A DNA stretch of 64,000 bases from Williamsia faeni (GCA_003202005.1 QJJF01000001.1:961099-1025098); one strand, 5' to 3'; shown: positions 53,946-61,999, counted from the stretch's first letter. Notes: generated by a model not told the origin, from the sequence alone. Translations and numbers: made by a program.

Positions 53946-54346
53946 GGGGCCACCCTCTCGAATGCGAAGGTGAATTCGGTGTCGTTCACCGGGATCAGCC
54001 GCAACTCGACCTGATCCCCGATCGCCACCGCACCCACGATGCGTGACTCGACGAGCACCGAACCCAGGTCGATGTACCCGACCACAAAGGGCTCGAATCC
54101 CGACGCCGGCTTCTCATACGGCGGTTTGGGGGCGAACGACTGTGTCGTCCAGGTCCAGACCGTGCCGCGAGTCGGCAGCGCTTGGCGCGCCACATTCTCA
54201 CCGGCACAGCCCGGACACCGTGCCGCCGCAGGAAAGACCACCACATCGCAATCCGCGCAGCCACTTCCGGCCAGGGCCGGAGGATCCAGCCGGGCGAAGA
54301 GTTCGTCGTCGACCGGTTTGCCATTCACGACGGCACTGTTCGTCAC
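53942..54346 (-). CDS. Zn-ribbon OB-fold (DUF35) protein
   Basis: 134 residues. A rubredoxin-like zinc ribbon with Cys30, Cys33, Cys44 and Cys47 (CADC, CPGC) is followed by an OB fold (GTVWTWTTQSF, FVVGYIDLGSVLVESRIVG). It is the partner of the thiolase-like protein, overlapping its start by 4 nt, and is probably needed for acyl-CoA binding and for stability of the complex. Preceded at 13 nt by the E2 gene. Confidence 0.9.
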   Translation of the reverse strand: MTNSAVVNGKPVDDELFARLDPPALAGSGCADCDVVVFPAAARCPGCAGENVARQALPTRGTVWTWTTQSFAPKPPYEKPASGFEPFVVGYIDLGSVLVESRIVGAVAIGDQVELRLIPVNDTEFTFAFERVAP

Positions 54347-54359
54347 GATCGGCTCCTCG

Positions 54360-55754
54360 TCACCCGGCCAGCAGACTCAGCGGTCGAGCCAGAACAGCAC
54401 TGAGGGTGCGCAGGTACTCCGCGGCCGGAGCCCCGTCGACGGCCCGATGATCGAACGTCAGACTCAGTGTGAGGACCTGGGTTTTCACCGGAGTCTCACC
54501 CTCCCAGCGGAATCCGTCCTTCACACGCCCCACACCGAGAATCGCGACGTTGCCGGGATTGATGACGGGTGTGAAGAAGTCGACACCGTAGGCGCCGAGC
54601 GTGCTCACCGAGAACGTCGCGCCTTCCATGTCTGCCAGAGCCAGCTTTCCGGTTCGGGCAGCGGTGGCCAGTGCTGCTGTCGCACTGCCGATCCCGGAGA
54701 CAGACAGCTCATCCGCCCCGCGCACGACCGGCACCACCAGACCGTTCTCGACCGCGACGGCCACACCGACATTGATCTCCTCGAAGAGGACGATCTTGTC
54801 GTCGGTGATGCCCGCGTTGAGCAACGGGTGCTCGCGAAGTGCCATCGCAGCGGCTTTCACGATGAAGTCGTTGAGACTCGGCGCCTTCGAACCGGACTGC
54901 GCGGCTTCGGCCTTGAGCTGTTCGCGTATTGCGACCAGCGCGGTCACATCGGCTTCGTACCCGTGGGTCAGTTGGGCCATCGTCTGCAGGCTGTCGACCA
55001 TGTTGCGGGCGATCGCACCGCGCATGCCCGTCAGCGGGATCACATCGCCGGGTTGCGGTCCGGCCACGAGGGCCGGAGTGGAGGACGGCTTCGCTGCTGC
55101 CGGTGCGCTTGACGAGCCGGCCGCCTTCTCGACATCCGACTTCGTGATGCGGCCACCGACTCCGGTGCCGGTGATCTGCGAGAGGTCGACACCGAGCTCT
55201 GCCGCGCGACGGCGGACGATCGGTCCGACGAATTGGCCGGCGACCTCGCCGGACACGGTGCTTGCCGGCGCCGGGACGGCAGCGGGACCCGCGGCCACGA
55301 ACTCTTCGACATCTTCGGAGACGATCCGGCCGCCGGGACCCGACCCGCGAACGGCCGAAAGGTCCACGTTCGCTGCTGCCGCGACGCGGCGCGCATTCGG
55401 CGACGATTTGATGCGAGACCCGTCGTCGGGGCCTCCCACGACCTGGGCCACCGGCGCAGCCGTCTCGACAACCGTCTCCTCTGCAGCCGCCGGGGCAGTG
55501 CCCTCGGGAGTCGATTCACCTTCGGCGAGCAGCCAGCCGATGAGTGCCCCCACCGGGAGGACCTCTCCGGTCTGGGCCACGGTCGCGAGAATGCCTTCGC
55601 CTTCTGCCTCCACGTCCACGTCGACCTTGTCGGTCTCCAACCGCAGCAAGGTGTCGCCGAGAGCGATGTGCTGGCCAGAACTGGCCACCCACTCCCCGAT
55701 GACGCCTTCCTGCATCGTGAGCCCCAACTTCGGCAGCACGATCTGCTGAGCCAC
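54360..55754 (-). CDS. 2-oxoacid dehydrogenase E2 (dihydrolipoamide acyltransferase) with two E3/E1-binding domains
   Basis: 464 residues. One lipoyl domain (1-78) with LETDKVDVDVEAE and lipoyl-Lys43. Two peripheral-subunit-binding domains: about 116-152 (SPNARRVAAAANVDL...GPGGRIVSEDVEE) and about 176-210 (PIVRRRAAELGVDL...GVGGRITKSDVEK). The catalytic domain ends with TFDHRAVDGAPAAEYL (His436). Most E2 proteins have one binding domain. It transfers the acyl group to CoA in an acetoin- or pyruvate-type complex. It follows E1beta by 2 nt. No E3 gene is nearby, so a housekeeping E3 must be used. Confidence 0.9.
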   Translation of the reverse strand: MAQQIVLPKLGLTMQEGVIGEWVASSGQHIALGDTLLRLETDKVDVDVEAEGEGILATVAQTGEVLPVGALIGWLLAEGESTPEGTAPAAAEETVVETAAPVAQVVGGPDDGSRIKSSPNARRVAAAANVDLSAVRGSGPGGRIVSEDVEEFVAAGPAAVPAPASTVSGEVAGQFVGPIVRRRAAELGVDLSQITGTGVGGRITKSDVEKAAGSSSAPAAAKPSSTPALVAGPQPGDVIPLTGMRGAIARNMVDSLQTMAQLTHGYEADVTALVAIREQLKAEAAQSGSKAPSLNDFIVKAAAMALREHPLLNAGITDDKIVLFEEINVGVAVAVENGLVVPVVRGADELSVSGIGSATAALATAARTGKLALADMEGATFSVSTLGAYGVDFFTPVINPGNVAILGVGRVKDGFRWEGETPVKTQVLTLSLTFDHRAVDGAPAAEYLRTLSAVLARPLSLLAG

Positions 55755-55756
55755 GA

Positions 55757-56779
55757 TCAGTTCCTTTCGAGCAGTCGGCGCGCTCCGGCCACGATGCGAT
55801 CCGCGTCGGGGACATATGCCTTCTCCAGCGGCGTGCTGAAGGGCACCGGGGTGAACGGCGCACCGATGCGCAGGACCGGGGCGTCGAGGTAGTCGAACGC
55901 CTCTTCCTGGATCTGGGCTGCGACCTCGGCGCCGATGCCCCCGAACGTCACGGCTTCGTGCACGACGAGGATGCGGTTGGTCTTGGAGGCCGACTTCACG
56001 ATGGCATCGGTGTCGAGGGGCTGGACCGAGCGGGGGTCGACGACCTCGACGGACACTCCGGATTGCTCGAGGATGTCGGCGGCCTTGAGTGCCTCGGCGA
56101 CCATGCGGCCGAACGCGACGATGGTGACGTCGTCACCTTCACGCGGGATCGCGGCCTCACCGATCGGGATCTCGTAGATCTCTTCGGGCACCTCAGCGCG
56201 TGCGCCGAGCAGCACCTTGTTGAGCATGAAGATGACCGGGTTGTCGTCGCGCACCGCGGCCACCATCAGACCCTTGGCGTCATAGGCGTTGGACGGCATG
56301 ACCACCTTGAGACCGGGGGTATGCGCCAGCCAGGTCTCCAGGCTCTGGGAGTGCTGCGCGCCGGCGCTCACACCCGCGCCGTAGGCGACGGCGATGACCA
56401 TCGGGACCTTGACCTCGCCGCCGTACATGAACTTCATCTTGGCGGCCTGGTTGACCACCTGGTCGAGCGCGACCGCGAGGAAGTCCATGAACATGATGTC
56501 GACGATCGGGCGCAGCCCGCGGGCGGCGGCACCGACTCCGAGACCGATGAGTCCCATCTCGGCGATCGGGGTATCAACCGCCCGGCGGGGACCGAACTCG
56601 TCGAGAATCCCGTCGTACATGTGGAAGACACCGCCGTAGCCGGCAACGTCCTCACCGATGATGAAGACGTTGTCGTCCTCACGCATCACTTGTGCGACGG
56701 CTTCGTTGTAGGCCTTGACGTAGGTGGTCTGGCGGGCTGCGGGTGCCTTTTCGGCTGCCAATTCGGTTGCAGTAGACAT
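55757..56779 (-). CDS. 2-oxoacid (acetoin/pyruvate-type) dehydrogenase E1 beta
   Basis: 340 residues. FIIGEDVAGYGGVFHMYDGILDEFGPRRAVDTPIAEMGLIGLGVGAA, then FMDFLAVALDQVVNQAAKMKFMYGG, and VVDPRSVQPLDTDAIVKSASKTNRILVVHE, typical E1 beta motifs. It pairs with E1 alpha to make the thiamin-diphosphate site. Closest in style to acetoin dehydrogenase AcoB and to actinobacterial branched or pyruvate E1 beta. It is 19 nt downstream of E1 alpha. Confidence 0.92.
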   Translation of the reverse strand: MSTATELAAEKAPAARQTTYVKAYNEAVAQVMREDDNVFIIGEDVAGYGGVFHMYDGILDEFGPRRAVDTPIAEMGLIGLGVGAAARGLRPIVDIMFMDFLAVALDQVVNQAAKMKFMYGGEVKVPMVIAVAYGAGVSAGAQHSQSLETWLAHTPGLKVVMPSNAYDAKGLMVAAVRDDNPVIFMLNKVLLGARAEVPEEIYEIPIGEAAIPREGDDVTIVAFGRMVAEALKAADILEQSGVSVEVVDPRSVQPLDTDAIVKSASKTNRILVVHEAVTFGGIGAEVAAQIQEEAFDYLDAPVLRIGAPFTPVPFSTPLEKAYVPDADRIVAGARRLLERN

Positions 56780-56798
56780 AGTTTGAGTTCTCTCGGGT

Positions 56799-57842
56799 TC
56801 AGTCGCTGTAGACGTTGAGGGCGAAGTCGGCCAGGTCTGGGAACGGGCTGTTCTCGGCGAATGCCACGGATTCGGCGATGTCGGCGTCGACCTCGGCCCA
56901 GATTGCCGCGAACTCGGACTCCGTGACGACGCCCTCGGACACCGCGCGCGCTTCGAGCAGTTTGATCGCGTCGCGATCTTTCCAGGCCTCGACCTCTTCC
57001 TCGGTGCGGTAGGTCTTGCGCAACCCCTTCACACCCTGGTGGTCGTAGTAGCGATACGTCTTGGCCTCGACCAGCGAGGGTCCGCCACCAGTGCGGGCAC
57101 GCTCGACAGCGCGTCCCACGGCCGCGCGCACCGCGATCGCGTCCATGCCGTCGCAGATCTCACTCGGGAAGCCATATGCCGGAGCACGATCGGCGACGTT
57201 CTCGAGTTTCATGTGATTGCGCAGCGCGGTGAACTCGGCGTAGCCGTTGTTCTCACAGACGAAAACCACCGGAAGGTTCAGGATTCCGGCAATGTTCGCA
57301 GCCTCGTGAAATGCGCCGATGTTGCTGGCGCCGTCACCGAAGAACGGGATGGCCACCGTGTCCTCGTCGCGGTATTTCGCGGCGAACGCAGCACCGACCG
57401 CGATCGGGATACCGCCGCCGACAATGCCATTGGCACCGAGCATGCCGATCGACAGGTCGTTGATGTGCATCGATCCGCCACGGCCTTTGCAGTACCCGTC
57501 GACCCGTCCGAAGAGTTCGGCGAACATCTGCCGGAACTGGGCGCCCTTGGCGACGGCGTGTCCGTGTCCACGGTGGGTGGAGGAGATCTGATCGGTATCG
57601 CGCAGGTTGCTCATCGCGCCGGCTGCCACAGCCTCCTGACCGACATAGAGATGCAGGAAGCCGGGAAGTTTGCCGCCCTCCATCAGACGGCCTGCCTCAG
57701 TCTCGAACTGCCGGATTTGCACCATGCGCCGATGCAGATCGAGTAGTACTTCCTTGCTCGGTGTCGGATCGTTGGAGCCGATCGGTTCCGAGACGGAGTC
57801 CGCCGGGGCCGCCGACGTTGCGTTGGTCGCGGTCGAAGTCAC
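56799..57842 (-). CDS. 2-oxoacid (acetoin/pyruvate-type) dehydrogenase E1 alpha
   Basis: About 347 residues. HRRMVQIRQFETEAGRLMEGGKLPGFLHLYVGQEAVAAG, HRGHGHAVAKG, then the thiamin-diphosphate motif GDGASNIGAFHEAANIAGILNLPVVFVCENN, and YRYYDHQGVKG in place of the usual YRxxGHS phosphorylation loop. It decarboxylates a 2-oxoacid or cleaves acetoin. The start is taken as GTG 57842 (AGAAGAGG upstream); an ATG at 57926 adds 28 residues without a better site. First gene of the operon ending with the thiolase and acyl-CoA dehydrogenase. Confidence 0.9.
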   Translation of the reverse strand: MTSTATNATSAAPADSVSEPIGSNDPTPSKEVLLDLHRRMVQIRQFETEAGRLMEGGKLPGFLHLYVGQEAVAAGAMSNLRDTDQISSTHRGHGHAVAKGAQFRQMFAELFGRVDGYCKGRGGSMHINDLSIGMLGANGIVGGGIPIAVGAAFAAKYRDEDTVAIPFFGDGASNIGAFHEAANIAGILNLPVVFVCENNGYAEFTALRNHMKLENVADRAPAYGFPSEICDGMDAIAVRAAVGRAVERARTGGGPSLVEAKTYRYYDHQGVKGLRKTYRTEEEVEAWKDRDAIKLLEARAVSEGVVTESEFAAIWAEVDADIAESVAFAENSPFPDLADFALNVYSD

Positions 57843-57988
57843 CACGAACACCTCTTCTCTGGTCTGGGCAAGGCAGCGACGGAGATCGGCTGACTTTGTT
57901 GATTTGTTCTTCAGTATGGACCACAACTGTAGCCCAATGTAAGTAGAATCACTATAAAGTTACTAAACAACTGATCCGAGCTTGCCGT

Positions 57989-58012
57989 GTTACTTGACTT
58001 GATGTCCAGTAA
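57989..58012. promoter_or_regulatory. Operator-like palindrome between E1 alpha and acyl-CoA synthetase genes
   Basis: GTTACTTGAC (57989-57998) forms the left part of a 23-bp pseudopalindrome (57990-58012) with outer arms TTACT / AGTAA and inner GAC / GTC. Its core is ACT-N13-AGT, the same length as the site at 32184-32202. It lies 45 nt before the acyl-CoA synthetase start and about 150 nt before the E1 alpha start. Confidence 0.55.
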
Positions 58013-58057
58013 ATCGCACGATAGGGCTCTACGTGGACACTTTGGAGGACTGAGCCG

Positions 58058-59599
58058 ATGCTCGACCGCATTCGAGACCGTGCAACGGTCGACCCCACTG
58101 GCCTCGCCCTCGTGGACGACCACAACACCATGACCTGGGACGATGTCGTCAGTACTCTCGATGCTCTCGGTCAGAACCTGCTGGCACTCGCCGCCGATCC
58201 CGATGAACGCGTGGCAGTGGTCGGCGAGAACTCGATCGAAACCCTCCTCGCCCACACGGCCGCCATCGCCCGCGGCGTCGGGACGGTCGCCGTCTCCCGC
58301 CAGCTGAAGGCCGACGAGATGGCCGACCAGTTACTCGACTCAGGGTCCGTCGCGATTGTGACAGGGCCCGCAGGCCTGGACGCTGCCCGAGCCGCCGCGC
58401 AGAAGACCGGATTACGCGCGGTCATCGCCCACAACACCGCCGGGACGGCCGGCGTGACGACGTGGTCGCAGATCGTCGCACCCGGCGCTCCGGCCGGACC
58501 CCCACCGACCGAGCGACCCGCACGACCTCCGCTGGTCTACACCTCCGGTACCACCGGGCGGGCGCGGGGCACCGAGGTCCGCTGGTTGCCCGGTCAGTCG
58601 GATAGCGCCGACGATTTCGCCGCCCGGGTCGCCGCCCGCTCCGGCTATCCCACCGGAACGCACCTGGTGGTGGGTCCGTTGCAGCACAACGGGCCACTCA
58701 CCTCCATCCGGCATCTGTTGTCCGGTCAGCCCGTGGTGGTCCTCGGTCGGTTCGACGCCGAGCGTGTCCTCGCGCTCATCGAGGAGTACGCCGTCACGTC
58801 CACTCTGATGGTGCCGACGCATTTCCAGCGGCTCCTCGCACTTCCTGATGAGGTCCGTGGCAGGTACAGCGTCACGAGCCTGCAGTATGTGGCGCATACC
58901 GGCTCGGCCTGCCCGCCGGACGTCAAGCGGGCGATGATCGACTGGTTCGGTCCGGTCCTGATCGAGTCCTACGGTGGCAGCGAGATCGGTACCGTCTGCA
59001 AGATCGACTCGACGGAATGGCTCGCGCATCCCCGGTCTGTCGGACGCGCGGTACCGCCCTTCGAGGCGATCGTCGTCGGCAGCGACGGCACCGAGCTCGA
59101 ACGCGGCAATGTGGGTGTTCTCGGGTTCCGGACACCACCCGACCGCAGCGTCGTCTACCACTCGGACCCCGAGAAGACCGCGTCCGCATACATTCTCCCC
59201 GGTGTCGCCACACTCGGCGATGTCGGATACGTCGACGAGGACGGCTACGTCTTCATCACCGACCGGATCGCCGACATGGTGGTGTCAGGTGGCGTCAACC
59301 TCTATCCCGCCGAGAGCGAGCGAGTGCTGTCGACCCATCCCGGCGTCGCCGAGGTCGCGGTCATCGGCGTGCCCGATGCCGATCTCGGCGAAGCCCTACT
59401 CGCCCTGGTGGTTCCCGCTTCCGGCGCCGCACTCGACATCGACGACCTGGCCGCATTCGCGAAGAAGTCGATGGCCTCGTACAAATGCCCGAAGAAGTAC
59501 GTCGTCGTCGATGAACTGACCCGCAACGTCATGGGCAAGCTCGACAAGAAGGCTTTGCGGGCTCCGTATTGGAGCACCGACCGCACCATCGCCGGCTGA
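58058..59599 (+). CDS. Acyl-CoA synthetase (AMP-forming), divergent member
   Basis: 513 residues. P-loop VYTSGTTGRARGTEV, in which Arg takes the place of the usual Lys; IESYGGSEIGTV (A5); GDVGYVDEDGYVFITDRIADMVVSGGVNLYPAE (A7/A8); KLDKKALR with the adenylation lysine near the end. It activates a carboxylic acid as its CoA thioester. It leads an operon with two histidine phosphatases, 30 nt before the first. Its promoter has the shared GTTACTTGAC element. Substrate unknown. Confidence 0.86.
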   Translation: MLDRIRDRATVDPTGLALVDDHNTMTWDDVVSTLDALGQNLLALAADPDERVAVVGENSIETLLAHTAAIARGVGTVAVSRQLKADEMADQLLDSGSVAIVTGPAGLDAARAAAQKTGLRAVIAHNTAGTAGVTTWSQIVAPGAPAGPPPTERPARPPLVYTSGTTGRARGTEVRWLPGQSDSADDFAARVAARSGYPTGTHLVVGPLQHNGPLTSIRHLLSGQPVVVLGRFDAERVLALIEEYAVTSTLMVPTHFQRLLALPDEVRGRYSVTSLQYVAHTGSACPPDVKRAMIDWFGPVLIESYGGSEIGTVCKIDSTEWLAHPRSVGRAVPPFEAIVVGSDGTELERGNVGVLGFRTPPDRSVVYHSDPEKTASAYILPGVATLGDVGYVDEDGYVFITDRIADMVVSGGVNLYPAESERVLSTHPGVAEVAVIGVPDADLGEALLALVVPASGAALDIDDLAAFAKKSMASYKCPKKYVVVDELTRNVMGKLDKKALRAPYWSTDRTIAG

Positions 59600-59629
59600 A
59601 GTCCGGCAACCGTCCCCTGAAAGGCACAC

Positions 59630-60229
59630 ATGATCGAGGTCCTGTTCGTTCGGCATGGCCAGCCCGTCTCGGGGGTGCGTAATCCGGAATTGGCGCCCGA
59701 GGGCATCGCGGACGCCGAGAGGCTCGCCACCTGGTTGCGTCATGAGCACATCGACGCCATCGTCGCGAGTCCCCTGGCAAGGGCTCTGCAAACCGCCGAA
59801 ACCATTGCCGCCGGGCTTGATCGGGGGGTCGATCTCGTTCTCGAGGACCTCCGCGAATGGGACGACGACATCAGCCCGGAAGACTACGTGGCCCTGGAGG
59901 ACATGGGTCCCGACGATCCCCGGCTGCGTGCTGTGATCGATGGTCGTTTCGAGGACTATGTGCCTGCCCTCAACCTCCCCAAGTTCCGGGCGCGGGCACG
60001 GTCGGCCTTCGAGCAGATCATCGACAAGTACGGTTCCGGCCGCATCGTCGCGGTCGCCCATGGTGGAATCATCAATGCCACCATCGCCGACGTCCTCGAG
60101 ATGCCGAAGACGTTCTGGCACAACCCCGCCTACACGTCGGTGGCCCGGCTGCGGCGGCTCGATTCGGGTGTGACCATCGTCGACTGCATCAACGACACCG
60201 CCCACCTGCGCGGCACGGTGTTCGCGTGA
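59630..60229 (+). CDS. Histidine phosphatase family protein, copy 1
   Basis: 199 residues. The catalytic motif is FVRHGQPVSG with His9, and the second histidine is in VAVAHGGIINA. Between them is an acidic DLREWDDDISPEDY stretch. It hydrolyses phosphate esters by a phospho-histidine intermediate. It overlaps the next gene, a paralogue, by 4 nt (GTGA). Presence with PEP-synthase-like phosphotransferases suggests removal of phosphate from a pathway intermediate; this is inference. Confidence 0.88.
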   Translation: MIEVLFVRHGQPVSGVRNPELAPEGIADAERLATWLRHEHIDAIVASPLARALQTAETIAAGLDRGVDLVLEDLREWDDDISPEDYVALEDMGPDDPRLRAVIDGRFEDYVPALNLPKFRARARSAFEQIIDKYGSGRIVAVAHGGIINATIADVLEMPKTFWHNPAYTSVARLRRLDSGVTIVDCINDTAHLRGTVFA

Positions 60230-60855
60230 CGGAGTTGGTCGACGCAGGACAGGTGTCGACCGCCGACACCGTCGCCGCCGCGAGCACCATCATCCTGGTG
60301 CGGCACGGACTCCCCGCCGCCTCCGGTGTCGCCGATCCAGGTCTCGGGGACGAGGGCGTCGAACAGGCTCGACGACTGGGTGAATGGCTCCGGAATGAAC
60401 CTGTGGCACAGGTTGTCTCGAGTCACTACAGCCGCGCGTACGAAACGGCACTGTACGCCGCCGGGCCGCACGGTCTCGACGTTGTCGTGGACAAGCGGCT
60501 ACGCGAATGGGACAGCGACCGCACCACATACGCCACACCGGAGGCCATCGCCGACACACCCCGCGGACGAGCATTCGCCGAGGGCCGGTACGACGAATTC
60601 ATCCCGGACTACGACAAAGTCGCCGCCGCCGAGCGCATGCGCGCCGCGGTCCTGGAGGCTGCTGCACGTAAACCCGGAGAACTCACGGTGATCGCCTCAC
60701 ACGGCGGCGTGATCAACACCCTGCTCACCGACATCCTGCAGGCGCCATCTCCATTCTTCTTCAACCCCGGCTACACCTCGATGAGTCGTATCGCAGTGCT
60801 GCGGTCCGGGCGATGTGTCATCCAATCGGTGAACGAGACCGCGCACCTGAGGTGA
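60226..60855 (+). CDS. Histidine phosphatase family protein, copy 2
   Basis: 209 residues. After a 20-residue N-terminal tail comes ILVRHGLPAASG, SSHYSRAYETALYAAGP, RLREWDSDRT and VIASHGGVINTLL. It shares the general layout and the NPxYTSxxR end (NPGYTSMSRIAVL here, NPAYTSVARLRRL in copy 1) with the preceding gene, so the two arose by tandem duplication. The start is GTG 60226, inside the stop of copy 1. A 21-bp repeat array begins about 16 nt after its stop. Confidence 0.88.
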   Translation: MTELVDAGQVSTADTVAAASTIILVRHGLPAASGVADPGLGDEGVEQARRLGEWLRNEPVAQVVSSHYSRAYETALYAAGPHGLDVVVDKRLREWDSDRTTYATPEAIADTPRGRAFAEGRYDEFIPDYDKVAAAERMRAAVLEAAARKPGELTVIASHGGVINTLLTDILQAPSPFFFNPGYTSMSRIAVLRSGRCVIQSVNETAHLR

Positions 60856-60870
60856 TCCTCACCCCCACCA

Positions 60871-61095
60871 CCGTCGAGCGTGCCCAAATCACCGCCGAGC
60901 GTGCCAAACCAACCGTCGACCGCGCCCAAATACCCGCCGAGCGTGCCGAACCAACCATCGAACGTGCCAAAACTGCTTGAGTTATCAATCTTTGGCACGC
61001 TCGGCGGCGATATCGGCACGTTCGGCGGCGATTTGGGCACGGTCGGCGGCGTTTTGGGCACGGTCGGCGGGCTTTTCGGCACGGTCGGCGGGGGG
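60871..61095. repeat. Mirrored array of 21-bp GTGCC/GGCAC repeats
   Basis: This is most of the 349-bp gap before 61205; no gene. Five left units have GTGCC (once GCGCC) at 60880, 60901, 60922, 60943 and 60964. A 26-nt centre (AAACTGCTTGAGTTATCAATC and flanks) follows, then five right units with GGCAC at 60994, 61015, 61036, 61057 and 61078. Each step is exactly 21 bp, and left and right halves are inverted copies, so a long imperfect hairpin can form. Confidence 0.88.
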
Positions 61096-61110
61096 TGCAA
61101 TCGTCGGAAT

Positions 61111-61158
61111 CAGTTACTTGACAGTCATACCTGTTTGGTGATTGACTGCCATTAACTG
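61111..61158 (+). promoter_or_regulatory. Operator/promoter before the mycothiol-enzyme-like gene
   Basis: GTTACTTGAC at 61113-61122 is part of an inverted repeat: CAGTTACTTGACAGTCA (61111-61127) against TGACTGCCATTAACTG (61143-61158), with one gap. TTGACA inside it could be the -35 box. It lies 46 nt before the ATG at 61205. Confidence 0.5.
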
Positions 61159-61204
61159 AGGCGCAGATCACACAGTTCGCGCCGGTGATTCGAGGGATCT
61201 CTCC

Positions 61205-61999
61205 ATGAGCAAAGCCGGACTGACCGCAAGTCGCATTCTCGCCGACAGGTATTCGACCGTGGTACGTAGCCTTACACCTGATGAGTGGGAGGCACCGAGC
61301 CGCTGTGCCGGCTGGTCGGTGAAAGACCTTGTCGCTCACACCGGTTCCAACTTCAAGGTCATGGTGGATCCCCCGGAGGAAGACCCTTCCGTCCCTCCGC
61401 CCACGACCGCCGAGGAGCTCCAGAATCGACTCGTCGACGTGCGCCGTGACTGGACGCCCACCCAGGTCGCAGACGAGTTCCTGGCCAGCGTCGACGGCGC
61501 GATGGGTGTACTCGACGCACTGCAGCAGGACGGTCTGGCGTCGACGCCGATGACGCTCACCGACCTGGGAACCTATCAGTCACATCAACTTTCGGATGCC
61601 TTCGCTTTCGATATGTGGTGCCACATGTATGTCGACCTCCTCGGCCCGGAAGCGCCGGTGACCCGCGAGGTACCCGATCCCGAGGACGATCTGGTCCGCA
61701 TCGCCGTGGACTGGATGTGGTCGGGCCTGCCGCAGATGTGCAAGCCTGTGAGTGGCGTACTCGACCGTCCGCTCGGCGTGCGACTAACCGGCGCCGGCAG
61801 TGGCGAGTGGACGTTGAAGCCGGGCTCAGACCTCCTGGTCGTCGAACCCGGGTTGTCCATCGCCGACACCGTGATCACCTCAGCGGCAACAGATTTTGTC
61901 CTCTGGGGCACCACCCGATCACCGTGGCGCGAGCATGTCACAGTCGAGGGTGACACCGCCTACGCCGAGACCGTGCTCGACACCGTCGACATCGTCTGA
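61205..61999 (+). CDS. Maleylpyruvate-isomerase/DinB-fold mycothiol-dependent protein
   Basis: 264 residues. The N-terminal DinB-like four-helix domain has EWEAPSRCAGWSVKDLVAHTG (metal His near 47) and HQLSDAFAFDMWCHMYVDLLG (second metal site). The C-terminal 90 residues resemble the SCP2/MDMPI extension (VRLTGAGSGEWTLKPG, TSAATDFVLWG). Members use mycothiol as cofactor for isomerisation or S-transfer. It could process an intermediate of this pathway. Its promoter has the GTTACTTGAC element. Convergent with the MDR gene. Confidence 0.82.
   Translation: MSKAGLTASRILADRYSTVVRSLTPDEWEAPSRCAGWSVKDLVAHTGSNFKVMVDPPEEDPSVPPPTTAEELQNRLVDVRRDWTPTQVADEFLASVDGAMGVLDALQQDGLASTPMTLTDLGTYQSHQLSDAFAFDMWCHMYVDLLGPEAPVTREVPDPEDDLVRIAVDWMWSGLPQMCKPVSGVLDRPLGVRLTGAGSGEWTLKPGSDLLVVEPGLSIADTVITSAATDFVLWGTTRSPWREHVTVEGDTAYAETVLDTVDIV

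Noticed and set aside
60871-61095. CRISPR array
   Set aside because: Units are 21 bp with short variable parts and no unique 30-nt spacers, the two halves are inverted relative to each other, and there are no cas genes.
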